Of a stretch of DNA of 41,480 nt, positions 1 through 6,765 are shown piece after piece (position 1 is the first letter of the stretch; each line of letters begins with the position of its first letter). The DNA is from Betaproteobacteria bacterium (GTDB lineage Bacteria; Pseudomonadota; Gammaproteobacteria; Burkholderiales; SG8-39). Where the stretch lies: assembly GCA_947482825.1 (NCBI GenBank), contig CANKMT010000050.1:1-41480 (forward strand). The letters are read 5' to 3'. The position numbers and the translations under genes were made by a program. Below the pieces are notes generated by a model. The model was given only the letters and a program-made list of their open reading frames with translations, searched no databases and was not told where the DNA came from.

Positions 1-133
1 TGCGGCTGCCGTCGCGCTCCGCCGCGGCGACTACGCCGGCGACGATGCGCGCGTTTTCGGGCGATACGCCGTGGCGTTCGAACACGGAAGCCACTAGCGA
101 GGTGAGTTCATCGACGGAGAGGACGGTGCTCAT
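1..133 (-). CDS. Ldh2-family dehydrogenase, N-terminal part (cut by window edge)
   Basis: The first 44 residues of a protein leaving the left edge can be read. It starts MSTVLSVDELTSLV and continues through ERHGVSPENARIVAG and AAAERDGSR. This is the typical start of the malate/L-lactate/ureidoglycolate dehydrogenase (Ldh2) family, NAD(P)-dependent oxidoreductases of 2-hydroxy acids, where the D-G-x-x-S-H-G motif follows at about this point. The ATG at 133-131 overlaps the hipA stop codon by four bases (ATGA), so the gene may be translated by coupling to the toxin gene. Family identification from 44 residues is good but not certain, and the substrate cannot be told. The overlap could mean that hipBA was inserted directly in front of a metabolic gene. 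Confidence 0.72.
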   Translation of the reverse strand, partial: MSTVLSVDELTSLVASVFERHGVSPENARIVAGVVAAAERDGSR

Positions 134-1380
134 CGGTGGTTGGGGGTCGGGGCGTTTCGCAATGGCCGCATCCGCAGCAGATCGGAAAGCCCGGCCCAAT
201 GTGCGCGAAGGCGGTCACGCATTCTGGCAGGGAGACCGGCTTCACGGATGATCGCGGGCCATTCTTTGCGCGCCGTTGCCACCGTCTCCTTGACGGTCTC
301 CAGCACGAATTTCGGCGGCGCTTCCATGCGCCGGGCGAGCCGTTCGAAATGCGACTCGTCGATGGACTCGAAACGCTTTTCGCCGCCCAGGTTGAGCGCG
401 AGGCTGTCGTTTGGAACGTATTGGATCGTCGACACAAGGTCGTAGGCCGGCGCCAGCCGGGGCGTGACCTTGTCCCGATAGATCACCGACCAGTTCTTGA
501 GGTGGGCGTCGCCGTTGCCTATGAGGATGTTGACCACCAGCCGGCGGACGAATTCCGCGATCTGATCGAACCGATCGGGAAACAGGTCGAAGATCAGCCT
601 GCCGATCGTGTCGTAGTTCGTCGCCTTGTATTCCTGGTCGGCGTGGACGTTGAATACCTGTGCAAAGTCCTCGACATGGACCCGGCCTGCCGCGGTGCGG
701 TCATAACGCTTGACGGCGTAGGCCCGGGTTTCCGATTGCGGTGTCGGGAGACCGGCAAGGCTGCCGAGGTCAACGTCTTCGAGTTTCACCAATTTTACCT
801 CGGGCACCTGAACTCCGGCGGCCGCCGCCATCCGCATCATCGTGCATTCGTTCGCCGGTACGTTGGCGTGGGTCGGATGCGGGGGCTTCACGATCCATTC
901 GTCATCGCCGTCGGCCAGAGAGAATCGCCCGCCGCGCTCGATCATCGAGAACTTGAGTTGCGATCCGCCCAGCGAGAATTTGATCGGCGCCTCATCGGCA
1001 GCGGCCTGTGGCAGATCATCTGCCGGGAGTGCGCGAACCGCGCCGGGCAGGCTCGCGCCCAGGGCCACGAGCAACTCGAATTCATGGTCGTGGTGGATCT
1101 TGAGGCGCTTGACGATGTAGTCCCGCAGCACGCCTTCGGGCAGGAGGTTGCTGAAGAAAGGCAGCAGCTTCATCCGGCTCGAATGGACTTCACGCAGGTT
1201 GCGCTCCGTCGCCTCCTCGTCGCTCGGCGCGTTGAAAGACAGGCTCAGGGTGGGCCGGCCGGGACCCAGGTCGATGTAGCTGTCGTCGAAGGCGAAAAGG
1301 GTCTTGCCGTCCTGGAAGCCGGTGAGGTGGCCGACGGGCACGTCGCCCAACAGAATCTTCAGGACGCGGGCCTCAGCCAT
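130..1380 (-). CDS. hipA: HipA-family serine/threonine kinase toxin
   Basis: This is a type II toxin kinase of the HipA family. E. coli HipA phosphorylates GltX and induces persistence; the target here is unknown. Visible kinase elements, numbered from the ATG at 1380, are the glycine-rich segment SLGGSQLKF (about 136-144), the ATP-binding lysine in WIVKPP (about K165), the catalytic loop GNGDAHLKN (D291, N296) and the metal-binding aspartate in AYDLVST (D314). At 416 residues it is close to the family's usual 420-440 and appears intact. The start at 1380 gives an 8-base overlap with hipB (ATGGCTGA) and places MAEARVLKIL at the normal N-terminus; an upstream ATG at 1401 is also possible. The gene ends in an ATGA overlap with the following dehydrogenase. 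Confidence 0.93.
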   Translation of the reverse strand: MAEARVLKILLGDVPVGHLTGFQDGKTLFAFDDSYIDLGPGRPTLSLSFNAPSDEEATERNLREVHSSRMKLLPFFSNLLPEGVLRDYIVKRLKIHHDHEFELLVALGASLPGAVRALPADDLPQAAADEAPIKFSLGGSQLKFSMIERGGRFSLADGDDEWIVKPPHPTHANVPANECTMMRMAAAAGVQVPEVKLVKLEDVDLGSLAGLPTPQSETRAYAVKRYDRTAAGRVHVEDFAQVFNVHADQEYKATNYDTIGRLIFDLFPDRFDQIAEFVRRLVVNILIGNGDAHLKNWSVIYRDKVTPRLAPAYDLVSTIQYVPNDSLALNLGGEKRFESIDESHFERLARRMEAPPKFVLETVKETVATARKEWPAIIREAGLPARMRDRLRAHWAGLSDLLRMRPLRNAPTPNHR

Positions 1381-1687
1381 TCGATGGCTCGGCGTCGTCA
1401 TTCACCTGGTAGCGGTCGAGCAAAGAGTGAGAAGAGGCCGAAGGCGCAGGCTTGCGTTTCGCCTTGAGGAGAGATTCAAGCTTTGCGGTGTCCTCGCGCG
1501 GAACGGGGATGATTTCCACGTCGAGCGCCTGGGCCAGCTTCAGGAGCGTGGATAGCGTGACGTCTCCCCCGCGCTCGAAGGTCGATACCTGCCGTTGCTG
1601 GATGCCGCTTCGGCGGGCAGCTTCGACTTGCGACACGCCGAGGGCAAGCCGGCGGGCACGTAGGGCTTCGTGGAGGCTTGGCTTCAT
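1373..1687 (-). CDS. hipB: HipB-like XRE-family antitoxin
   Basis: A 104-residue Cro/C1-type helix-turn-helix protein. The HTH lies in residues 10-55, with GVSQVEAARRSGIQQRQVS as the recognition core, followed by TLSTLLKLAQALDVEI, a standard XRE continuation. The C-terminal third is polar and probably flexible. Its position directly upstream of and overlapping hipA identifies it as the cognate antitoxin and autorepressor of a HipBA module. A strong promoter sits immediately upstream, and its predicted start point is about one base before the ATG, so the message may be leaderless. An inverted repeat overlapping the promoter (AGGAAT at 1701-1706 and ATTCCT at 1722-1727) is a candidate HipB operator. 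Confidence 0.92.
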   Translation of the reverse strand: MKPSLHEALRARRLALGVSQVEAARRSGIQQRQVSTFERGGDVTLSTLLKLAQALDVEIIPVPREDTAKLESLLKAKRKPAPSASSHSLLDRYQVNDDAEPSNG

Positions 1688-1694
1688 TATATGT

Positions 1695-1722
1695 ATTATA
1701 AGGAATATTTAAACACTTTCAA
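1695..1722 (-). promoter_or_regulatory. hipBA promoter with overlapping inverted repeat
   Basis: On the minus strand TTGAAA (1722-1717) and a perfect TATAAT (1700-1695) are separated by 16 bases, a near-consensus sigma-70 promoter. Transcription would start at about 1688, essentially at the hipB ATG (1687). Inverted arms AGGAAT/ATTCCT fall in the spacer and at the upstream edge, consistent with autorepression by HipB. The AT-rich composition stands out from the surrounding GC-rich DNA. Confidence 0.7.
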
Positions 1723-1959
1723 TTCCTTTTAAAACATATAAACGCCGCGCTTTGAACTTCGCGGACACTCAGCTGCGCCAACGACTTGATGTGCGAAAAA
1801 GACGGGCTTGAAGTTCGCTCCCGATGCCGCCGAAACCTGGGGCTGCGGTCTTCAGATGTCTTAGCACACCAGGAACAGGCACGCGAGCGTTAGAACAGAA
1901 TGCGATCAGGTCGCCGACTCAGAGCATGGCGGGAGCTGCGCGAGAATCTGCGGCAGGGC

Positions 1960-2205
1960 TCAGGCGTCCACGAGGCCGAGGCGCTTCTCAATCATGTCCA
2001 AACGGCTTTCGACCTTGTCGATTCGGTTGTGCACGATCGCCAAATCGCCGTGGAGATGGCCGAGGTCGGAATGGATCAGTCCGATTTGCGACTCGACCGA
2101 GGAAAGGCGCAGCTTGAATCCGGCGAATTCTTCAGTCAGTCGGTCTTGGCTGGCCCGGATTGCGCGCAAGTGCTCAAGGACAAGGTTTGTGGTTTCGTCG
2201 GTCAT
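1960..2205 (-). CDS. Small coiled-coil protein of unknown function
   Basis: An 81-residue acidic protein starting MTDETTNLVLEHLRAIR. Almost the whole chain has heptad spacing of leucine, isoleucine and valine (for example LSSVESQIGLIHSDLGHL and VESRLDMIEKRLGLVDA), predicting a long coiled coil. No signal peptide or catalytic motif is visible. Short proteins beginning like this are frequent near mobile and TA genes in proteobacteria, but I cannot assign a role. The ATG at 2205 was chosen because GGGAG lies seven bases upstream; the longer reading from 2271 has no comparable ribosome site. Confidence 0.7.
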   Translation of the reverse strand: MTDETTNLVLEHLRAIRASQDRLTEEFAGFKLRLSSVESQIGLIHSDLGHLHGDLAIVHNRIDKVESRLDMIEKRLGLVDA

Positions 2206-2310
2206 GGCCTCACTCCCTCCGTACTGCAGTATAGCCCGGCAGTCGGGGCGAAGCGTTGAGCTGCGACGCACAGAATCTTGCGGACGGATCGCGTCTTCAT
2301 CCCGTTGATT

Positions 2311-2442
2311 TCAGGGCTGGTGAAAAACTTCGCTGGTGCAAGCCTTATCTTCACCATTTAAGGGCGGGAACAGCGCGAGGTTCCGGTGCACCTGCGGCGC
2401 GCCGATGGAAAGGCCTTCAAGGGAAGCGATGATTTCCTGCAT
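2311..2442 (-). pseudogene. ARPP-1-type protein, N-terminal fragment
   Basis: The first ~30 residues (MQEIIASLEGLSIGAPQ, VHRNLALFPPLNG) match the N-terminus of the ARPP-1 domain (ARG and Rhodanese-Phosphatase-superfamily-associated protein). That domain is usually about 300 residues, but here the reading frame stops after 43. The last dozen residues do not look like the family, so the gene is truncated about 90 bases in. The ATG has a good AAGGAG eight bases upstream, within and next to the end of the 141-bp repeat. The missing C-terminal part of the same family is found 4.3 kb away at 6766-7470 on the same strand, but in the wrong order for a simple insertion. Confidence 0.65.
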
Positions 2443-2450
2443 CTCGAGCT

Positions 2451-2591
2451 CCTTGGGAAAGTCAGGAACCCAGTATGCGAAGGGGGGTGGCTCACCGGGT
2501 GAGCCACCTGCCCCGCATACTCGCAATTCTTCCAGCCATGGTGAATGAAGATTCTTTCCGCAGATCGCTCGAATGCACCAATTGACCTCAG
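2451..2591. repeat. 141-bp direct repeat, left copy
   Basis: This segment aligns without gaps to 7486-7626 with 13 mismatches in 141 bases (about 91% identity). It contains a near-central palindrome, GGTGGCTCACC-G-GGTGAGCCACC, which would form an 11-bp hairpin. The right copy has a 10-bp version with a 3-base loop. The outer edges abut different genes: an ARPP-1 fragment on one side, and the PcfJ gene (left copy) or the FAD oxidoreductase stop codon (right copy) on the other. Possibilities are an interspersed palindromic element, a non-autonomous mobile element, or recombination ends of the 5-kb segment between the copies. Confidence 0.88.
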
Positions 2592-2611
2592 ATTCCGGCG
2601 CCGCAGTAGTC

Positions 2612-4363
2612 ATGAGCGCGCCGTACTACCGCCGCTGGCCCACTGGGGCCGCGGTTCGGCAGGCGATCGTCGGCCGTACCCCGGCGGGGTCGGTATTCCG
2701 TACTGCGGAATCGCGTGCGGTCCCCGCGCTGCTCGAGCTGTCGGACAACTCGGTGTGGGCGATCCGCGTCCCGTTCGACGTGGTGGAGACCGATCCGGAG
2801 TTCGCCACGTTGGCGGCGGTCCTGGCCGGCCGGGAGGACAACCCTTCGGCCCGTGTCCGGTTGTCCGAGGACATCAGCTTCGAGCTGGACTTCCGGGTGA
2901 GTCTCGCGAGCCCCGCGATCGACCTGGCATCGTCCGAAGCCTTTTGGAAGGTGCGCACGAGCGCGATCGCCGAAGTGCTTGCTTGCCCGGGGGCGCTTGA
3001 CGGCGATACCGGACGCCTGGTGGCGCACAAGGAAGCCGAGGCCCGGGTAGCGATTGCCGGGGGGCTGGCGCGATTTTCTGAAAACCTCAACCGCGACGCC
3101 CTCTCCCTGGCGACGCAGGGGGGCGCCTTCCACCCGGCCCGCTACAACCTTCTTGCACGCGCGGCTACCGAACAGCTGTTGCGGTACCGGATGCAGTTCG
3201 CCCGGACGTTCCCCGCACTCCTCCACTGGGTCTCGGGAGAAGCGGAAGGGCCGACCGTCGCCGTGCTCGAAATGCGTGAGGCGATCGACCAGGGTGTCCC
3301 GCTCGTCCCGTTCATTGCGTCAAAGTACACGGGCGTATCGCAGAGCGCAGTTCGCTACCTGGTGAACAAACCGCCGGCGCAGATCGGAGAGGATTGGCAA
3401 GGTCGGATCCCCATGTTGCTGCGATTGCTTTCGGCAATCGCGCCGGAGAAGCGTCCCGGAAACGCGGCCGATTGGGGTGCGTTTTCCGCCGCCTGTGTGA
3501 TCATCTCGGAGCTTTTCGGGCGCCCGATCACCACCCCCCTCAGCCTCGTTTTCCTCCGCTCCGCCGCACACAAGAACTTCACCGGCATCCCTGAGTTGAC
3601 ACAGGAAATCGAGCCGCGCCAGATCGTCTCCATTATCGAGGCGTTCACCGACGCCATCTCGGTCGCGCTGAGATGGGAGTTGGGCCGGCGGTCAAGAGCG
3701 CGCAGCGCGGGGGAGCATGCCCGGATGTCGGGCACCGCGATCGAGAAGTACATGATGACCCACGGTCCGGTCTCCCTGTTTCGGCAGGCAGTCCGTTGGC
3801 GCGACGAGTACAACCGGACGAGTGCGGAGAAAATCAGTCGTCCCGCGACCAGTTGGGCCCCGGTGCTGACCTCGCCGATGCCGTTCGGCGACCTTTCCGT
3901 CGTGGAGCTCGAAAGCCACGCGGCGCTCGCCGAAGAGAGCCGGCAGCTCGATCACTGCGTGCATCTGTACGACGACATGTGCCGCTCTGGGCTCAGCCGC
4001 ATTTTTTCTGTTCGCGATTCCTGTGGACGTGCCCTGTCGACGGTGGAAATTCGCCCCACCAGGCAGAGACACGGCGAGGTCGAGTGCTGGGTGAATCAGC
4101 ATAAGGGGGTGGGAAATAGCGCACCGGAGAAGCGGTGCGTGGACGCGATTGAGGCCCTGGTTGGCCTATTGGATGCCGAACCTCATGCGTCCCGCATTGC
4201 GGCGCTATACCTGACGAGGCAAAGGAGCGGTGCCGATGCAGGAGGACTGCCGAGACACATAGACACCCTCTTCGCTACCGTCGAATCGGTGAGAAAGGTG
4301 CTCGAACTCGAGTCTAGAGGGAGATACGAGAAGCTTGTCGGGGAGGCCGCTGGGAGCGCTTAG
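2612..4363 (+). CDS. PcfJ-domain protein
   Basis: A large soluble protein (583 residues from the ATG at 2612; a reading from 2573 adds 13 residues encoded inside the repeat, and neither start has a clear ribosome site). The C-terminal region, about residues 430-535, carries the PcfJ-like signature: ESRQLDHCVHLYDDMCRSG, then RIFSVRDSCGRALSTVEIR, then ECWVNQHKGVGNSAP. PcfJ was named from the conjugative plasmid pCF10, and its relatives are scattered on plasmids, prophages and genomic islands; the biochemical function is unknown. The N-terminal ~400 residues are alpha/beta-rich without a motif I recognise. The gene is transcribed opposite to most of the island and starts at the edge of the 141-bp repeat, so it may be the payload of a mobile segment. 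Confidence 0.72.
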   Translation: MSAPYYRRWPTGAAVRQAIVGRTPAGSVFRTAESRAVPALLELSDNSVWAIRVPFDVVETDPEFATLAAVLAGREDNPSARVRLSEDISFELDFRVSLASPAIDLASSEAFWKVRTSAIAEVLACPGALDGDTGRLVAHKEAEARVAIAGGLARFSENLNRDALSLATQGGAFHPARYNLLARAATEQLLRYRMQFARTFPALLHWVSGEAEGPTVAVLEMREAIDQGVPLVPFIASKYTGVSQSAVRYLVNKPPAQIGEDWQGRIPMLLRLLSAIAPEKRPGNAADWGAFSAACVIISELFGRPITTPLSLVFLRSAAHKNFTGIPELTQEIEPRQIVSIIEAFTDAISVALRWELGRRSRARSAGEHARMSGTAIEKYMMTHGPVSLFRQAVRWRDEYNRTSAEKISRPATSWAPVLTSPMPFGDLSVVELESHAALAEESRQLDHCVHLYDDMCRSGLSRIFSVRDSCGRALSTVEIRPTRQRHGEVECWVNQHKGVGNSAPEKRCVDAIEALVGLLDAEPHASRIAALYLTRQRSGADAGGLPRHIDTLFATVESVRKVLELESRGRYEKLVGEAAGSA

Positions 4364-4460
4364 ACAATTACCTTGTTGATCGAAGCCATGTGAACAGCGT
4401 AGCAGCGGGATCGCTGGGTATTTCTAACTTTGATATGGGGAGAAAGTATTGCTGCAGAAG

Positions 4461-4853
4461 CTATTTCGCCAATTCGAGCCGATCGTTCTGCGAGAACGGA
4501 TCGATGTTGATCCGGAGCGAATGAATCGTCGTCGTTGGCACTTTGCGACGATCAACGTTCTTCAATCGCACGAAACCAATGGCTACGAGCTTGCCCAGAG
4601 TTCGCGTAAGGTTCGATTGTGCGCGGCCCGTCAACTCCGCGAGTTTGGCAATTGACTGCGGTTTCTTATCGCGAATAATGGCCAGGAGCTCGCGGTTTTT
4701 CGGTGTCAGCAACCGCAACAGCGCCTCGACTGAGTCGAATGTCGTGCCCCCGGCGTCCTTCGGGGCCAACCGCTCCCCGCGTGCAACCGCCTTCATCTCT
4801 TCGCGCAGCGCTGCATGGCCCTGAATCTTTAAATGTTTCATCGGCGATCTCAT
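4461..4853 (-). CDS. TumA/HVO_A0114-type winged-helix antitoxin
   Basis: A 130-residue MarR-like DNA-binding protein. LLRLLTPKNRELLAIIRD is followed by the helix-turn-helix SIAKLAELTGRAQSNLTRTL and a wing-like strand (LVAIGFVRLKN). This is the arrangement of the HVO_A0114/TumA family, antitoxins that pair with TumE (DUF6516) toxins. The upstream toxin gene is only a fragment (4863-4970), so the antitoxin is an orphan. Its start overlaps a possible remnant of the original toxin C-terminus, since a frame ending IPFEIVEVTQ stops in an ATGA overlap with this ATG. A second, intact pair of the same type lies at 14730-15454. Confidence 0.85.
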   Translation of the reverse strand: MRSPMKHLKIQGHAALREEMKAVARGERLAPKDAGGTTFDSVEALLRLLTPKNRELLAIIRDKKPQSIAKLAELTGRAQSNLTRTLGKLVAIGFVRLKNVDRRKVPTTTIHSLRINIDPFSQNDRLELAK

Positions 4854-4862
4854 TGCGTTACT

Positions 4863-4970
4863 TCAACGATCTCGAACGGGATGCCGGTTGTCTGGACCAT
4901 GCAAGGTAAACGAGTAGTCCAGTCCATGCGGTTTTCCATCGCTCGCTTCCACCTTCGTGATATCGAACTT
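4863..4970 (-). pseudogene. TumE (DUF6516) toxin fragment
   Basis: About 30 residues resemble the core of TumE toxins: KFDITKVEASDGKPHGLDY then SFTLHGPDN. Compare EMPHGLRYSLTLHDQYG in the intact TumE at 15089-15454. The frame then reads RHPVRDR and stops, leaving out the family's C-terminal half. At its 5' side it is fused in frame to a RhuM/Fic fragment, so neither end of the toxin survives. The position directly before the TumA-like antitoxin supports the identification. Confidence 0.55.
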
Positions 4971-5343
4971 CCTCGCGGCTCTTGTAAAGGGGATCGCCGA
5001 ACATGGCCTGTTCGATACTACCGAGAATGCCCTGGAAGGCCTCGCCGCGTTGCTGGCCGAACAGATCGGCTGCCTCGCCACGCGCCATCAACGCCGCTTT
5101 CAGTTCGCCAATGGCGGCGACGGCCTTTTCGTAAGCGAACACGCCTTTTGCCGGCAGGCAGGCATCGGACAGGCGCAGGCCATCTTGGTCGTATTGCAGC
5201 AGCAACCGCCAGGTCTTGGCGTAGCGCACGATCAGGGCAACGACTTCGCGGCCGGCCGCCGTCACCATCACCTGGTTGTCCAGAGTACGGGCCAGCAGTT
5301 CGACGGCCTGTTGCGCTTCGACAAAACCCTTCTCGGCCAGACG
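4969..5343 (-). pseudogene. RhuM/Fic-type protein, central fragment
   Basis: About 125 residues match the middle of the RhuM-family proteins that carry a C-terminal Fic/Doc domain: LAEKGFVEAQQAVELLARTL, then VRYAKTWRLLLQYDQDGL, then ARGEAADLFGQQRGEAFQG, then ILGSIEQAMFGDPLYKSREE. In the family the next segment is the Fic active site with its HPFxDGNKR motif. Here the sequence switches at that point to TumE-like residues, so the catalytic part is gone. The N-terminal RhuM domain is also missing and is replaced by unrelated sequence. It is a doubly truncated, nonfunctional remnant. Confidence 0.7.
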
Positions 5344-5382
5344 CGATTGATCCGGCAAGCGGAAGTTGTGATCACTCAGTCT

Positions 5383-5451
5383 GACAATGCGGTCGGGCAA
5401 CCAGCCACCGGCAAAGATCCCGGGCGTGGCGAGAATCAGGCGGAAACGACC
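5383..5451 (-). pseudogene. Possible Cmr3-like stub fused to the RhuM fragment
   Basis: In frame with and upstream of the RhuM fragment the sequence reads GRFRLILATPGIFAGGWLPD. It resembles the strand-and-turn motif (LxLxTPAxFxxGWLP) that I associate with the C-terminal region of Cmr3, a type III-B CRISPR effector subunit. Only about 23 residues are present and a TGA closes the frame shortly upstream. No CRISPR array or other cas gene is visible. Treat this as a weak resemblance. Confidence 0.28.
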
Positions 5452-5461
5452 ACTGCTGCCT

Positions 5462-5478
5462 CCCCGGCAGAGCCGGGG
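5462..5478. repeat. Short perfect hairpin
   Basis: CCCCGGC-AGA-GCCGGGG forms a 7-bp perfect stem with a 3-base loop inside the gene-poor stretch 5401-5702. It has no following T-run, so a REP-type palindrome is more likely than an intrinsic terminator. The rest of that stretch on the minus strand holds a short frame ending EFDQGYRF that I do not recognise, and no convincing gene. Confidence 0.5.
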
Positions 5479-5702
5479 GGTCTCTCAGGGTAGGCTAGCG
5501 GGTCGGAGGCCAAATGTACCTGATCGGCGATCAATCAAAATCGGTAGCCTTGGTCAAATTCGAGCCGGCGCCAACAGGTATGCACTTCGCGCTGGATCGG
5601 GTTGTCGATCGCGCCCACGGCTTGCCCCGCGCCATGTGTACCGGACTGACGCAGGTGTAGAAAACGAGTTGCTGGGCGTCGCGCACGAACGGTTTCCTTT
5701 GA

Positions 5703-6218
5703 TCAGACGTCGGATTCGTTTGGCGGCAGTGTTCGGGCGAGCGCGGCGCGCAGCAGGGCGGCGTCAGCCTGGTCTTTAGGGCGGTCGCTCCCTTGTTTGG
5801 TATCGAGCAACCCCTGCAGGTCGAGAACCGGTATCGGCTCTCCGTCGATGACCAGCTGCTCCGCGTGACGTGCGAGTTCGGCAAAGGACACACCCGATAC
5901 GCTCGGCATGACATCCACGGTGAATTCGTCATTGATGCGGATGGCGTGAAGCAGGTCACCTGCGAACGGGTCGTCCTCGCCGGACAGCTCCGCCGCGGCG
6001 CCATCGGGTAATTCGGCCAGAGCCGCCACCCAGCGCCGGTTGTTGTCGGGGTCCGGCGCCACGGCGATGTCGATGTCCGTGGTCATGCGAACGAGTCCGT
6101 GTGCGGCCAGCGCATAGCCGCCGACGAGAACGTAGCGCACGCCGTGGCGATTTAGCCGCCGGGCAAGATCGAGCACGTCGTCCCAAAGTGCGGGACGCGT
6201 GAAGCGCGACTCGCTCAT
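5703..6218 (-). CDS. Nucleotidyltransferase of the AbiEii/MNT type (putative toxin)
   Basis: A 171-residue protein with the nucleotidyltransferase signature GVRYVLVGGYALAAHGLVR followed by MTTDIDIAV, where the two aspartates of DID (about 48 and 50) would bind metal. Downstream EFTVDVMPSVSGVSFAEL supplies the third-carboxylate region, and LDLQGLLDTKQGSDRPKDQ is the usual C-terminal helix of this group. Such proteins act as TA toxins or phage-defence enzymes that nucleotidylate tRNA or proteins, or are regulated by such a reaction. The gene starts inside the preceding ORF with an ATGA overlap, as in two-gene TA operons. The actual substrate is unknown. Confidence 0.8.
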   Translation of the reverse strand: MSESRFTRPALWDDVLDLARRLNRHGVRYVLVGGYALAAHGLVRMTTDIDIAVAPDPDNNRRWVAALAELPDGAAAELSGEDDPFAGDLLHAIRINDEFTVDVMPSVSGVSFAELARHAEQLVIDGEPIPVLDLQGLLDTKQGSDRPKDQADAALLRAALARTLPPNESDV

Positions 6219-6430
6219 GGTTTTGTCAGGGCCCTCAGGGTATCGGCCTGCCAGCTTTCCCAGTCGGCGCCGGCCTCCTGCATGGTCCGGTATCGAAACA
6301 CCCCTTTGGGCACCCCTGTGCGCACGGGCGCCATACGCGCGACCCAGGCGCGTTCTTGCTCACTGGGCGCACGCAGTGGGCCCAGCTGGCGCGTTTTTCG
6401 CTGCCCGATGACTCTCGAATATTCACTCAT
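6215..6430 (-). CDS. Small partner of the nucleotidyltransferase (putative antitoxin)
   Basis: A 71-residue basic protein starting MSEYSRVIGQRKTRQLGPL, with the segment RMAPVRTGVPKGVFRYRT and a C-terminal WESWQADTLRALTKP. The RTGVPKGVxRxRT motif is one I know from short proteins encoded directly before nucleotidyltransferases of this type. The 4-base overlap with the downstream enzyme gene indicates coupled translation and a functional pair. No DNA-binding fold is obvious. The antitoxin role is inferred from gene order only. Confidence 0.65.
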   Translation of the reverse strand: MSEYSRVIGQRKTRQLGPLRAPSEQERAWVARMAPVRTGVPKGVFRYRTMQEAGADWESWQADTLRALTKP

Positions 6431-6765
6431 TGCGGACCCTTCCAATGCGCCAGCCAGGCGCGGTTGAAACTTTCGGCGCGGCAAGCACCGGACGGTCCTG
6501 ACGTGCTTCGCGCAGTTTGCAAAAGCGCCCGGTGGTCTGTCGCATTTCGGACGGAAGTGCAAGGGCAATGCGTGTCGATGGATCGATCAGGGTCATGATC
6601 TGGACGAAAATTGGGCTTGAGACAGCATAGGACCTCTACCCTCAACCTACAATGCCGGCAAGCTTGCGAGCGAGGAGCCGCCACATGGGGGTGCTCGCCC
6701 GCCACCGGCCGCCGTGGCGACGCGCGTGATCCTGCAGTCGCATGCAGAATCGACCAGCCTGCGCG
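6431..6765. other. Stretch without a convincing gene
   Basis: On the minus strand two short frames run into the start of the small partner protein: one of 58 codons (6596-6423, overlap ATGAGTGA) and one ending in an ATGA overlap. Neither resembles a family I know and they compete for the same DNA. The rest, up to the ARPP-1 stop codon at 6766, shows no motif, clear promoter or terminator. Confidence 0.5.

Noticed and set aside
136-1467. A 443-codon open frame on the plus strand opposite hipA
   Set aside because: It mirrors the hipA codons in GC-rich DNA, has an atypical composition and no recognisable motif. hipA on the minus strand has complete kinase motifs.
2451-2591. The 141-bp repeat as a conserved coding segment, since both copies are open in one minus-strand frame
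   Set aside because: Many of the 13 differences change the amino acid and the two copies lead into unrelated protein contexts, so selection on a protein is not supported. The palindrome explains the conservation better.
5383-5451. Presence of a CRISPR-Cas system suggested by the Cmr3-like stub
   Set aside because: No repeats with regular spacers and no other cas gene were seen anywhere in the window; only about 23 residues resemble Cmr3.
5462-5478. Intrinsic terminator
   Set aside because: The hairpin has no T-run on either strand and no gene end nearby that would need it.
6423-6596. A 58-codon minus-strand ORF overlapping the start of the nucleotidyltransferase partner by eight bases
   Set aside because: The overlap is attractive, but the sequence matches nothing I know, and an alternative frame also ends with an ATGA overlap at the same point, so the evidence is ambiguous.
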